Source: Rhodococcus qingshengii
Lineage (GTDB): Bacteria; Actinomycetota; Actinomycetes; Mycobacteriales; Mycobacteriaceae
Assembly (NCBI RefSeq): GCF_021025955.1
Contig: NZ_JAJNCL010000009.1
Span: 186,001-250,000 of the forward strand
DNA length: 64,000 nt
Reading direction: 5' to 3'
Shown here: piece after piece, positions 7,881-15,396 of the stretch
Layout: each line of letters starts with the position of its first letter
Position numbering within the stretch: the first letter of the stretch is position 1
Made by a program: the position numbers and the translations under genes
The notes under the pieces: generated by a model
What the model saw: only the letters and a program-made list of their open reading frames with translations
Told to the model about the DNA's origin: nothing
Database searches by the model: none

Positions 7881-8368
7881 CCGAATCACGAACCGACGCA
7901 TTGATGGCCCACGCATCCGAGGCCCTGCGAAATGCCCCGGAGCCAGGCTGGGATCGAATCAGCGACAAGGTGATCCGGGCGCTCCGATCGACCTCGGCAT
8001 CGGGCTGGCCACTGAACGCACACGCGTCCGAGGGTCCACGTCTCGGCACGGTGTCGGTAAGCGATCACGTACTCCGCACCCACCTCGCCGCAGAGATACG
8101 TTCTCGACACCACTGCTCACCGAGCAGCATCGAATTCTTTGTCGACGGCCACGAAATACGTTCACTACGTATCGAACTGGCTGCGCCCTACGGAGTTGAT
8201 CTGGCCGAGCTGTCGGATCGGGTGCGATTCACGGTCGTCGATGTCGTTCACATGATCCTCGGCAATATGGAACCACCGTTCTCTGCAGAGAGCGTCCACA
8301 TCGCTGTGACCGACATCGTGGACGATCTACTTGCCGAGGAAAACACCAAAAGCCGTTCCGAACACTAG
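7877..8368 (+). CDS. Asp23-related protein coupled to the ECF sigma factor
   Basis: 163 residues from the ATG that overlaps the sigma stop (an in-frame GTG lies two codons earlier). It has no membrane helix and no zinc-binding anti-sigma motif. Its second half (RIELAAPYGVDLAELSDRV, then FTVVDVVHMIL and a final VHIAVTDIVDDLL) follows the strand-helix-strand order of the Asp23 family members across the gap. It may sense the state of the Asp23 assembly and act on the sigma factor; this is inference. Confidence 0.6.
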   Translation: MTESRTDALMAHASEALRNAPEPGWDRISDKVIRALRSTSASGWPLNAHASEGPRLGTVSVSDHVLRTHLAAEIRSRHHCSPSSIEFFVDGHEIRSLRIELAAPYGVDLAELSDRVRFTVVDVVHMILGNMEPPFSAESVHIAVTDIVDDLLAEENTKSRSEH

Positions 8369-8404
8369 GTGTTTGTTCAGCACGTGTTTGGGAACCCGGC
8401 ACTC

Positions 8405-8563
8405 ATGACCACTCCCCCACCCCCGGATCCGGGCCCTGTTCCCGACCCCGGGTCGCCGACACCACCCGCGCCGACACCACCCGATCCGCTGAATCCGCCA
8501 CCCGTGCCGCCCACTCCAACGCCACCGAACCCGTATCCCCCGGATCCGATCCCGCAGATCTGA
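8405..8563 (+). CDS. Possible proline-rich peptide
   Basis: 52 residues from ATG, more than half of them proline, in PP-dP-nP style repeats. A GTG at 8369 directly after the previous stop gives a 64-residue alternative. No signal peptide or membrane helix. Codon third positions are GC-rich as in real genes here, but the skewed composition makes the call uncertain. It follows the Asp23-related gene closely and could be the last gene of that operon. Confidence 0.4.
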   Translation: MTTPPPPDPGPVPDPGSPTPPAPTPPDPLNPPPVPPTPTPPNPYPPDPIPQI

Positions 8564-8583
8564 AGTCGGCTGCCGCTGGGAGT

Positions 8584-8841
8584 TCAGCCGCCGAGTTCGG
8601 CGATCATCTCGCTCAACGATTCTGCGGCGATACGAAGTTCGCCTTCGTCGGGATTGTCGGGCGAGGAAGGCAGGCGTTCGGCCAACTGCTCGCGAGTGAC
8701 AAGCGAGATACCCTCGAGGCCGAACCCTTCTTCATCGGGGACGTAGATCTCGATCTCGCCCCCGACCGCTACCAATTCCGAATGGGGGCCGCTACCCAGC
8801 AGTGCACGCAGGTGTTCGGTCGTCACGGTCATATGGTTCAC
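8584..8841 (-). CDS. Small acidic hypothetical protein, putative SigF target
   Basis: 85 residues from the GTG at 8841, which has GGAG eight bases upstream; an ATG three codons later is an alternative. It is acidic, with IEIYVPDEEGFGLEGISLVTREQ in the middle, and has no signal or membrane helix. A GTTT-N16-GGGTA promoter lies upstream (8916-8940), so it is probably stress-induced. I do not recognise the family. Confidence 0.65.
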   Translation of the reverse strand: MNHMTVTTEHLRALLGSGPHSELVAVGGEIEIYVPDEEGFGLEGISLVTREQLAERLPSSPDNPDEGELRIAAESLSEMIAELGG

Positions 8842-8915
8842 GTGAAATCTCCTGCTTCGGTGACAGCTGACTTCGCTGGTTGTCGATTCGACCTGACGCA
8901 CTACCCCCTACTGAG

Positions 8916-8940
8916 TACCCCCCGCGGGTGAGCAGGAAAC
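8916..8940 (-). promoter_or_regulatory. Candidate SigF/SigB-type promoter
   Basis: On the minus strand GTTT (8940-8937), 16 bases, then GGGTA (8920-8916). This matches the known actinobacterial SigF/SigB consensus GTTT-N14-17-GGGTA. It lies about 75 bases upstream of the small acidic gene ending at 8584, and a SigF gene is present 7 kb away. Confidence 0.55.
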
Positions 8941-8984
8941 GACGAGTACATGAACAACTACTTCCCGAAGGGAACGCAGACACC

Positions 8985-9173
8985 ATGAGCGAACAGAATC
9001 CCACCGACCACACCGATCAGACGGACGAGCCGCGGACCACCGGCACCGACCACGATCCCGGCACCAGTCCCGACACCGCACACAAGGATGTTCAGACCGA
9101 TCCGTCGGGCGAGCCTACGTGGGCCGACGAGGGCGGGGCGACAACCACCGGTCCGGCGACTGACACCGACTGA
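8985..9173 (+). CDS. Small hydrophilic Asp/Thr-rich protein
   Basis: 62 residues, nearly all polar (Asp, Thr, Glu, Gly, Pro), starting MSEQNPTDHTDQ; probably disordered. The ATG has GAAGGGA upstream at about nine bases. A strong hairpin follows the stop (9203-9230), which supports a real transcript. Hydrophilic stress-induced proteins of this kind are common, but no family is recognised. Confidence 0.55.
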   Translation: MSEQNPTDHTDQTDEPRTTGTDHDPGTSPDTAHKDVQTDPSGEPTWADEGGATTTGPATDTD

Positions 9174-9202
9174 TCTCGCCCGGCCCGAATCATCGGGACC
9201 AA

Positions 9203-9230
9203 GGTCCCGTGAGCCCGCGCTCACGGGGCC
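9203..9230 (+). terminator. Hairpin terminator
   Basis: GGTCCCGTGAGC, loop CCGC, GCTCACGGGGCC: 12-base arms with a single mismatch, 30 bases after the stop of the small hydrophilic gene. There is no long T-run, as is usual in high-GC actinobacteria. Confidence 0.6.
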
Positions 9231-9360
9231 TTGAAATCCTCACGGATCTAACGCTTTTCACCTGCGGTTTCGTGATGCGGTAGGGTAGGCACTCAGCACG
9301 GTTGAGCACCCAGCCGTTGAAGACGTGCACGGTTCGCGTGTTGCTTCCCGTGCCGTTTCC

Positions 9361-9429
9361 CGGTTTCGCAAGAAACCGTTTCGAACTAGGCCGTTTCGAA
9401 CCAGACCGATTCGAACGAACCGTTTCGAG
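9361..9429. repeat. 15-bp tandem repeat array with TTCGAA cores
   Basis: Units start at about 9361, 9376, 9391, 9406 and 9420 (period 15, 15, 15, 14) with consensus CCGTTTCGAAC plus four variable bases. Three units carry the palindrome TTCGAA; the flanking units carry TTCGCA and TTCGAG. The array ends 20 bases before the STAS gene start. Read from a TTG at 9302 it would encode repeated RFE pentapeptide units, but that start has no ribosome-binding site, so a regulatory role is more likely. Confidence 0.6.
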
Positions 9430-9448
9430 CAATCCGTCAGGAGTTTCG

Positions 9449-9868
9449 ATGAACGAGTTTTCGAGAACTACAGATGAGCGTGCCGACAGTCCCCCGATTT
9501 TCACCGTCACGTCCGCGGAAAACATTCAGTCACTGGTGGTCAGCGGCGAGATCGACATCCAGTCCCGAGCTGATTTTGCTGCCTGCGTCGATGATCTGAT
9601 CAGCGAGCGTCACCCGTTCGTAGTCGACTGCTCGGACGTCCAGTTCATCTCCGTCGGAGGTCTTTCCATCATCGAAACTCTGTCGGCCAAGGCTCGAAGG
9701 CTCGGCGTCCCGTGGACACTGATCGCAGCGCACCCCGTCAGGCGCCCGCTGTCCCTGTTGAAGATGGATGCCGACATCGTGTTCACCGACTCGGTGGCCG
9801 AGGCGGTCACCTACCTGTCCGCTACCGCCATCATGGACGAGACCCTGGCGGAGCCGATGTCGGCGTGA
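9449..9868 (+). CDS. STAS-domain protein (anti-sigma-factor antagonist-like)
   Basis: 139 residues. ATG at 9449 preceded by AGGAG. The STAS fold is visible as [15 protein letters not shown], then [19 protein letters not shown] and a final helix. In classical antagonists the phosphorylated serine lies in a DSSG motif; here the matching stretch is ISVGG, so the serine is replaced by Gly. It may be unregulated by the usual kinase or may act in another way. Its stop overlaps the GTG of otsA (GTGA), tying it to trehalose synthesis. Confidence 0.82.
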   Translation: MNEFSRTTDERADSPPIFTVTSAENIQSLVVSGEIDIQSRADFAACVDDLISERHPFVVDCSDVQFISVGGLSIIETLSAKARRLGVPWTLIAAHPVRRPLSLLKMDADIVFTDSVAEAVTYLSATAIMDETLAEPMSA

Positions 9869-11385
9869 GTAACGATCTCGAAAGGCTCTCCGAATTCGTC
9901 GTTGTCGCCAACCGACTGCCCGTCGATCTGGAAATCGACGACACTGCAGCCGACGACGACACTGCAGCCGACGAGGACGGAAGCAAGAACTGGAAGCGAA
10001 GTCCGGGTGGGCTCGTCACCGCGCTCGAACCCATCCTGCGGCAGCGAGACGGCGCTTGGGTCGGCTGGCCGGGCGTCGCAGACGAGAAGGTCGATCCCAT
10101 AGTTGTGGACGGCCTCCGCCTCTTTCCCGTCGAACTGACCTCTCGGGACCTCGCCGAGTACTACGAGGGGTTCTCCAACGACACGTTGTGGCCGCTCTAC
10201 CACGATGTTCTGGTGGCTCCGACGTTCGAGCGATCGTGGTGGCACACATACGTCGCGGTCAACCAGCGGTTCGCCGAGGAAACCGCGCGTTGCGCCGCGG
10301 ACGGAGCTACCGTCTGGGTGCAGGACTACCAATTGCAACTCGTGCCGGCGATGCTTCGTGAGCTGCGGCCGGACCTGACTATCGGGTTCTTTCTTCACAT
10401 TCCATTTCCTCCCGTCGAGCTCTTCATGCAGCTGCCGTGGCGCAAGGAGATCGTCAAGGGGATGCTGGGCGCCGACCTGATCGGTTTCCACTTACCCGGT
10501 GGCGCAAACAATTTCCTGTTCTTGGCCCGCAAACTACTCGGCTTGAAGACGACAACCGCAGGCGTCGGTGTGCGAAGTGCGCTGGGGCATGTCGATTTCG
10601 ATTCCCGCGTGGTCAAGGTGGGAGCATTTCCCATCTCCGTCGATTCCGCCGAACTCGAGCGCCAGTCGAAGAGCGAATCGGTGTTGCGCCGCGCACGCGA
10701 ATTGAAGGAAGAGCTCGGCAATCCCGAGAAGATCCTGCTGGGAGTCGATCGCCTCGACTACACCAAGGGCATAGACCTGCGGCTGCAAGCCCTGAAGGAA
10801 CTTCTCGACGAGGGCCGCTTGGACCCGGAGAAGTACACGATGGTGCAGCTCGCTACGCCCAGTCGTGAACGCGTGCAGCACTATATCGATCTACGCAGTG
10901 TCATCGAGGAACAGGTGGGTCGCATCAACGGCGACCATAGTCAGATCGGCCGCCCCGTCGTTCACTACCTGTATCAGCCGGTTGACCGAGAAGAACTGAT
11001 CGCGCTGTTCGTCGCTGCCGACGTCATGCTCGTGACTCCGATGCGCGACGGGATGAATCTCGTGGCCAAAGAGTACGTAGCGTGCCGCGGCGACCTCGGT
11101 GGCGCTCTCGTTCTCAGCGAGTTCACCGGCGCTGCAATGGAATTACGACAGTCATATCTGGTCAACCCGCACGATCTGGACGGCGTGAAGAATACAATCC
11201 TGACCGCAGTTCATCAGGATCCGAAAGAGGGCCGTCACCGCATGGCTGCCCTGCATCGCCAGGTCATGTCGCACGACGTGCATCAGTGGGCCGAGTCGTT
11301 CCTGACCGCCCTTGCCCCGACTGAACCGCGCCCGGAAGATCAGTTCGTCACGGAGCGCGAGTCGGACTTTGCGCGCAACAACTGA
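9865..11385 (+). CDS. otsA: Alpha,alpha-trehalose-phosphate synthase (UDP-forming)
   Basis: 506 residues, GTG start overlapping the STAS stop. It joins UDP-glucose (or GDP-glucose) and glucose-6-phosphate to trehalose-6-phosphate in the cytosol, the first step of the OtsAB route to the osmoprotectant trehalose and, in mycolate-makers, to trehalose glycolipids. Diagnostic GT20 motifs are VVVANRLPV at the N-terminus, [36 protein letters not shown] and [10 protein letters not shown]. The loop after the first motif contains an extra DDDTAAD repeat. Length is normal for the family. Coupling to a STAS gene is unusual and suggests stress control. Confidence 0.97.
   Translation: MSNDLERLSEFVVVANRLPVDLEIDDTAADDDTAADEDGSKNWKRSPGGLVTALEPILRQRDGAWVGWPGVADEKVDPIVVDGLRLFPVELTSRDLAEYYEGFSNDTLWPLYHDVLVAPTFERSWWHTYVAVNQRFAEETARCAADGATVWVQDYQLQLVPAMLRELRPDLTIGFFLHIPFPPVELFMQLPWRKEIVKGMLGADLIGFHLPGGANNFLFLARKLLGLKTTTAGVGVRSALGHVDFDSRVVKVGAFPISVDSAELERQSKSESVLRRARELKEELGNPEKILLGVDRLDYTKGIDLRLQALKELLDEGRLDPEKYTMVQLATPSRERVQHYIDLRSVIEEQVGRINGDHSQIGRPVVHYLYQPVDREELIALFVAADVMLVTPMRDGMNLVAKEYVACRGDLGGALVLSEFTGAAMELRQSYLVNPHDLDGVKNTILTAVHQDPKEGRHRMAALHRQVMSHDVHQWAESFLTALAPTEPRPEDQFVTERESDFARNN
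9936..9971 (+). repeat. Perfect 18-bp tandem duplication inside otsA
   Basis: Two identical copies of an 18-base unit, 9936-9953 and 9954-9971, lengthen the acidic loop near residue 28 by six residues (DDTAAD twice). In-frame and in a variable loop, so function should be preserved. Confidence 0.9.
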
Positions 11386-11522
11386 CCACCGAGGGCGTGC
11401 GTCAAGGGTGAGCAGATACTCGAGCTAGGATTGGTTTCAGTTCATCGTCAAGCAGCGGCTGCGAACTGATCTCCTCGCCATAGCCGTGCAATGCTGCATC
11501 GGCCCAGAAAGACAGGCCGACC

Positions 11523-11906
11523 ATGCCCCTCACGATGAAGTACTCCGAGACCTACAACGACGCTCTCATTGCGCTCGCCGCCGCCACTCATCGGCCGGCC
11601 AATGTGGTGAATCTGTTCGGCGAGTACGCTATTCGTGTTGATCTCGAGTACAACCGATACCTACTCGCCACCAATACCGTTGCCGGGCTTTCAGATCAGC
11701 CTGATCTGGGCGACTTGTGGCTGGTGAGATTCTTTCAGTCCGAATTGGCCGACACTCCCGATCAACTACTCGCAGAGGCGTCGCATCAATGGCTGGTCGA
11801 TGCCCTGGATACAGCGCTGGAGCAGATCGAACGTGCCGGCAACAAGATCGTCGCAGATGCAGATTTCGGCGACCCTGCGCGCACCGACGCACCCCACGGA
11901 AACTAA
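11523..11906 (+). CDS. Hypothetical protein
   Basis: 127 residues, probably mostly helical (a long amphipathic stretch from LIALAAATHRPANVV and a C-terminal ALDTALEQIERAG helix), no signal or membrane segment. The ATG sits 138 bases after otsA. It converges on, and overlaps by four bases, the MerR gene on the other strand. No family recognised. Confidence 0.6.
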   Translation: MPLTMKYSETYNDALIALAAATHRPANVVNLFGEYAIRVDLEYNRYLLATNTVAGLSDQPDLGDLWLVRFFQSELADTPDQLLAEASHQWLVDALDTALEQIERAGNKIVADADFGDPARTDAPHGN

Positions 11907-12205
11907 TCGGCTTCCGCAGTCAACTGACTGATCCGAGCCGCCAGAACGGCGTTCTCGGCTTCAAGAGACAAGATCAAACGGATTCCGACAAGATTGACTC
12001 CGTCGTCGATCAGCGCGGTGATTCGTCCGAGCGTATCCAGATCAGCCTCGCTGTACCGACGCGTACCGCCATCCGTGCGCGTCGGCGTGAGCAGGCCCCT
12101 CCGCTCGTAGAGGCGCAGCGTTTGAGGTCCTACTCCGGACAGTTCTGACATCACTGAGATCCCGTACACGCCACGCAGCGCCCGGGTCTGAGATTCCGAC
12201 GTCAC
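11903..12205 (-). CDS. MerR-family regulator, HspR-like
   Basis: 100 residues, GTG start with AGGAGG at six bases. The winged helix-turn-helix begins GVYGISVMSELSGVGPQTLRLYERRGLLTP and continues with TRRYSEADLDTLGRI. The YGIS start and the LRLYERRGL segment are typical of HspR, the repressor of the dnaK operon, but this gene is not next to dnaK and the protein is short, ending soon after the coiled-coil. It may control nearby stress genes instead. Confidence 0.85.
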   Translation of the reverse strand: MTSESQTRALRGVYGISVMSELSGVGPQTLRLYERRGLLTPTRTDGGTRRYSEADLDTLGRITALIDDGVNLVGIRLILSLEAENAVLAARISQLTAEAD

Positions 12206-12563
12206 TGGAACCTCCTAGTTCGGTGTCGGCTGCCTTCGTCGGCGTCATCCGACCTTAGCACCATCGCGCAGTGAATCTGACGCGGACGACATAGATTCAA
12301 AGGTGTCCAGGACCACTTGCGGCAAAAATCGCGGAGCCGACAGAGCATGTAAGGGCAGGTGAAGTGCGTTTTCGTCGAGAATCGGCACACAACTTGCTTC
12401 TGCAGTTGGAACGACGCAACCTTGCCAATTATCTACATTGGCTGATATAGATTTTGTAGCACCTGAAAGCGCCATAACCGGCACTCGAAGCTGCAGAACA
12501 CCCAGATGTCGGAGTTGGTGGTTCAGCTGACTCCCACACGGCACACTCTTCACCGGGAGCAAG

Positions 12564-12722
12564 ATGACGACGATCGACATCCCGCCAACACAGGGCGAGA
12601 GCAACACCGGCATCGGAATCACTGCCGCAAGCGCGACTGTGACGACCGCAGAGGTCAAGCGCCGAATCGCGATGATGTTCGGCGACCCGGTGACAGAGGA
12701 TCCAGTCGCATTCGCGCACTGA
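12564..12722 (+). CDS. Small hypothetical protein (52 residues)
   Basis: Starts MTTIDIPPTQ with GGGAG seven to eight bases upstream and ends in EDPVAFAH. The middle contains a short basic helix EVKRRIAMMFG. Codon third positions are GC-rich, which supports coding. It lies 84 bases upstream of dps on the same strand and may share its transcript. No family recognised. Confidence 0.55.
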   Translation: MTTIDIPPTQGESNTGIGITAASATVTTAEVKRRIAMMFGDPVTEDPVAFAH

Positions 12723-12806
12723 ACCTGACCGACCCGCCATCCGATTGACGATGGCGCGCGACCGCCCCATTGGAGGGCGATCCCCATCATGACGAGAGGA
12801 AAACAT

Positions 12807-13352
12807 ATGTCCGAGTTCACCGTACCGGGGCTGAGCAGCGCAGACGGCTCGACCGTCGCCGACACCCTGCAGGAACGCCTCAGCGCCTACAACGATCTGC
12901 ACCTCACGCTCAAGCACGTCCACTGGAACGTCGTTGGACCCAACTTCATCGGCGTGCACGAGATGATCGACCCGCAGGTGGAGCTGGTTCGCGGTTACGC
13001 CGACGATGTGGCGGAACGTATCGCGGCACTTGGCAACTCGCCCAAGGGCACCGCAGGAGCGATCGAACGCGACCGGACGTGGGACGACTACTCCGTCGGC
13101 CGCGACGATGCCCGCGCTCACCTCGCGGCGCTCGACCTCGTCTACACCGGGGTCATCACAGACAGTCGCGCCGCAATCGAGAGCGTCGGAAAGATCGACC
13201 CGATCACCGAAGACATGCTGATCGGCCAGACCGCACAGTTGGAAAAGTTCCAGTGGTTCGTTCGCGCGCACCTTGAGAACTCCGGTGGCAGCCTCGTACA
13301 CGAAGGCGCGTCCACCGAGCAGGATGCCGCAAATGAGGCACGTCAGAACTGA
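12807..13352 (+). CDS. dps: Dps-family DNA-protecting ferritin
   Basis: 181 residues. Forms a 12-subunit shell that oxidises Fe(II) with peroxide and, in many species, coats DNA in starvation. The ferroxidase signature is clear at about residues 36-60: KHVHWNVVGPNFIGVHEMID, with the two His and the Asp in place, followed by DDVAERIAALG. GAGAGG lies nine bases before the ATG at 12807; an ATG six codons earlier has no good site. The C-terminal tail is acidic and polar rather than lysine-rich. A terminator hairpin follows the stop. Confidence 0.96.
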   Translation: MSEFTVPGLSSADGSTVADTLQERLSAYNDLHLTLKHVHWNVVGPNFIGVHEMIDPQVELVRGYADDVAERIAALGNSPKGTAGAIERDRTWDDYSVGRDDARAHLAALDLVYTGVITDSRAAIESVGKIDPITEDMLIGQTAQLEKFQWFVRAHLENSGGSLVHEGASTEQDAANEARQN

Positions 13353-13364
13353 TTCACCGTCCTC

Positions 13365-13395
13365 GATTTCGGCCGATCCGGGGTCGGCCGAAATC
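13365..13395 (+). terminator. Terminator hairpin after dps
   Basis: Perfect 12-base arms GATTTCGGCCGA and TCGGCCGAAATC around a seven-base loop, 13 bases after the dps stop. No T-run follows. Confidence 0.75.
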
Positions 13396-13425
13396 GCGCG
13401 CCCCAGAACCGGAAAGGGTAGAAGC

Positions 13426-13560
13426 ATGTCTGCGGACTCGCGCGGCACGTCAGCACAAACCCGTCGCGAGTATCAGATGTTCGTACTGCAGCAGCGCTTG
13501 TTGTTCGGATCGATCGTGGCAGGCACTGCGCTTGGGGTCCTCGCAATCAACTACTTGTGA
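13426..13560 (+). CDS. Small single-pass membrane protein (44 residues)
   Basis: Starts MSADSRGTSAQ with an AAAGGG site about nine bases upstream, has a charged N-terminal half and one hydrophobic helix at the C-terminus (about residues 24-43, ending GVLAINYL). It follows the dps terminator and precedes the PAS-ANTAR gene by 48 bases, so it could share a transcript with the latter. No family recognised. Confidence 0.6.
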   Translation: MSADSRGTSAQTRREYQMFVLQQRLLFGSIVAGTALGVLAINYL

Positions 13561-13608
13561 ACCACCAGGCGCCGCAGCCGTCGAAGACAGGACAGAAACG
13601 ACACAATC

Positions 13609-14313
13609 ATGAGTTCGAGCACTCTCCGCTCGATCGCCCGCAGCGATCGGTTTGCGGCAAGCACTTCTTCTCTTCTCCTCGTGGACAGCGATTTTCGTGT
13701 CAGGGGAGCAAACGAGGAATACCTTGCCATGTCCGATCGCAGTTTGGATCAGCTGCACGGAGTGGAAGTGTTCGAGGCCTTTCCAGACAACCCCGCCGAC
13801 TCTTTCGCCGACGGAATCTCCTCGTTGACAATGTCGTTCGACCGGGTGATGCGAACCAAATCTCGTGATGCGCTGCCGACTCAACGGTACGACGTGCGCG
13901 ACGAGCGCGGTTCCGGGCTGTTTGTCACGCGCTATTGGAACACGGTGAATTCCTCGGTCACCGATGACGACGGTCGGGTGATCGGGGTGCTTCATCGTGT
14001 GTACGAGGTTTCACGACCGCAGGCTCAGCAGTCCAGTTCGGCGCCAGACGTACTCGCCCGCCTTCGCGCGGAAAATGACGAACTGAGAAGAGCTTTGGAT
14101 TCTCGGCCCGTGATCGAGCAGGCCAAGGGATTGCTGATGGCCGAGCGTGAGTGTTCAGCGGACCAAGCTTTCGACCTACTGGTCGAGATGTCGCAAGAGT
14201 GGAACGTCAAGGTGCGCGACATCGCCGGCGGTCTTGTCGCCGCAGCAGAGAGACGAGCCGGCGGTCTTGTCGCCGCAGCAGAAAGACGAGCCGTGGATCA
14301 AAAGAATTCCTGA
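13609..14313 (+). CDS. PAS-ANTAR protein
   Basis: 234 residues. An N-terminal PAS-like sensor (about 15-135, with LLLVDSDFRVRGANEEYLAM and a DDDGRVIGVLHRVYEV end) is joined to a C-terminal ANTAR RNA-binding domain (about 150-215: LRRALDSRPVIEQAKGLLMA, then ADQAFDLLVEMSQEWNVKVRDIA). ANTAR domains bind paired hexaloop hairpins in nascent RNA and relieve termination. The usual conserved alanine and aromatic positions are present. The C-terminus carries an 11-residue tandem duplication (GGLVAAAERRA twice). Confidence 0.88.
   Translation: MSSSTLRSIARSDRFAASTSSLLLVDSDFRVRGANEEYLAMSDRSLDQLHGVEVFEAFPDNPADSFADGISSLTMSFDRVMRTKSRDALPTQRYDVRDERGSGLFVTRYWNTVNSSVTDDDGRVIGVLHRVYEVSRPQAQQSSSAPDVLARLRAENDELRRALDSRPVIEQAKGLLMAERECSADQAFDLLVEMSQEWNVKVRDIAGGLVAAAERRAGGLVAAAERRAVDQKNS
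14224..14289 (+). repeat. 33-bp tandem duplication at the end of the PAS-ANTAR gene
   Basis: Units 14224-14256 and 14257-14289 differ at one base. The duplication is in frame and repeats GGLVAAAERRA in the last ANTAR helix, lengthening it by three turns. The near-identity suggests a recent event. Confidence 0.9.
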
Positions 14314-14372
14314 CGACCGGGATTCAAAATTTGTACGGCTGGGTAATGACCGACCAGAGGTACCCCCGAAAT

Positions 14373-14390
14373 CCTCCCTCTCGAGGGAGG
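14373..14390 (+). terminator. Tetraloop hairpin after the PAS-ANTAR gene
   Basis: CCTCCCT, loop CTCG, AGGGAGG. It lies 60 bases after the stop at 14313 and could end that transcript. Because ANTAR targets are paired hairpins in leader RNA, the hairpin together with the next one (14401-14433) is also a candidate ANTAR or attenuation site for whiB. Confidence 0.5.
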
Positions 14391-14400
14391 AGCCTCGAAG

Positions 14401-14433
14401 GTCCCGCCGGCGCAGACCATGCACCGGCGGGAC
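14401..14433 (+). promoter_or_regulatory. Second hairpin in the whiB leader
   Basis: Perfect 10-base arms GTCCCGCCGG and CCGGCGGGAC around a 13-base loop, 72 bases before the whiB start. Together with the tetraloop hairpin just upstream it forms two successive stem-loops between an ANTAR gene and whiB. Confidence 0.5.
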
Positions 14434-14504
14434 CGAGCTTTGCACTAACGCCCGACCCGGGCCTCGATCCGAGTCGAGTTCGTCACGCAGCGAAGGGAAC
14501 GTCC

Positions 14505-14825
14505 ATGTTCATGCGCTCCTACACATCTCCCAGGCCCCTTGCCGACGAGTGGGACTGGCAACTGTCCGGCACCTGCCGCGACACCGACCCTGCTCTGTTC
14601 TACGACGACACGAACGAGCGCGGATCGAGGCGGGCGAAGCGCGAGAGTTCGGCGAAGCTGGTGTGTGCCAGATGCCCCGTCGTGCAGAGATGCCTGGTGC
14701 ACGCCATCCAGACCGGGGAACCTCACGGCATCTGGGGCGGGATGACGGCCACCGAGCGAGAATCGTTGCGTAAAGCGCGAACTGCACCACTGGTCAGTGC
14801 TGTGTCGAGCTCGACCGAGCAATAA
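14505..14825 (+). CDS. WhiB-family iron-sulfur transcription factor
   Basis: 106 residues. Four cysteines (C24, C54, C57, C63; the C-x2-C-x5-C spacing) ligate a [4Fe-4S] cluster, and HGIWGG at 74-79 is the family turn before a basic C-terminal helix for DNA or sigma contact. WhiB proteins bind region 4 of the main sigma factor and respond to O2 or NO. GAAGGGA lies seven bases before the ATG. The short tail after the turn is like WhiB1/WhiB2 types, but the subfamily is not clear. Confidence 0.95.
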   Translation: MFMRSYTSPRPLADEWDWQLSGTCRDTDPALFYDDTNERGSRRAKRESSAKLVCARCPVVQRCLVHAIQTGEPHGIWGGMTATERESLRKARTAPLVSAVSSSTEQ

Positions 14826-14856
14826 TTTCGGGGGCAGGAACTGGTGGTGCGGAAAC

Positions 14857-15294
14857 TCAGGGCCGTGCCTCGTGGTGTCGACGCCCATGCGTGCGTCGAC
14901 GCTCCTTCATCTCGGATTCGAAGAGATGCGGCACTCTGCCGGCCAGTCGGTCGCGCACCACCTTCTCGCATTCGCGGAAGAACGACCAGTAGTTCTCGTC
15001 AAACTCCTCGACCAGCTGGAAAGTCCAACGCCCCTCGACCACGTTCCGGCCCATCAGCTCGTCCTCGACTTGACCTGCCAGTTCGTCGTTGCCGCTGGTG
15101 CGCAGTAGCTCGACGACCTCGTCGAGCATCAAATCCGCGTGCCCGATCAGCTGATGGAAGTCGTACAGAGCACCGCGCGCACGCTCCACCGTTTCGAGGG
15201 CGTTCGACAACACACCGGCCGCTTTCACTCCCTCGTCCGTGACGCCTTCCGGTCGAACGTGCACAGGGATCTGTCTTTCTGCATGGGTGTCCAT
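14857..15294 (-). CDS. Hypothetical helical protein
   Basis: 145 residues from the ATG at 15294 (an in-frame start at 15354 is possible; neither has a strong ribosome-binding site). It is charged and helical, with ALYDFHQLIGHADLMLDEVV, then a region ending in a very basic KERRRTHGRRHH tail. No membrane segment. It is divergent from the anti-sigma/SigF operon, sharing its promoter region. No family recognised. Confidence 0.6.
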   Translation of the reverse strand: MDTHAERQIPVHVRPEGVTDEGVKAAGVLSNALETVERARGALYDFHQLIGHADLMLDEVVELLRTSGNDELAGQVEDELMGRNVVEGRWTFQLVEEFDENYWSFFRECEKVVRDRLAGRVPHLFESEMKERRRTHGRRHHEARP

Positions 15295-15396
15295 GATGCG
15301 GAAGTACCCGAACGAGCCGCACATGAAAGATGGGATCAGGTACGAGTGCACCACAGGTGATGTGTCTCACAATTCATCTTCGAGTTCGATAATGAG

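Noticed and set aside
9267..9287. GTTT ... GGGTA pair as a SigF promoter before the STAS gene
   Set aside because: The spacing is only 12 bases, shorter than the accepted 14-17.
9302..9448. N-terminal extension of the STAS protein with RFE repeats
   Set aside because: It would need a TTG start without a ribosome-binding site; the ATG at 9449 has AGGAG.
12429..13448. 339-codon open frame on the minus strand over dps, and a second at 12245-12865
   Set aside because: Dps on the plus strand is unmistakable and these frames show no protein motif.
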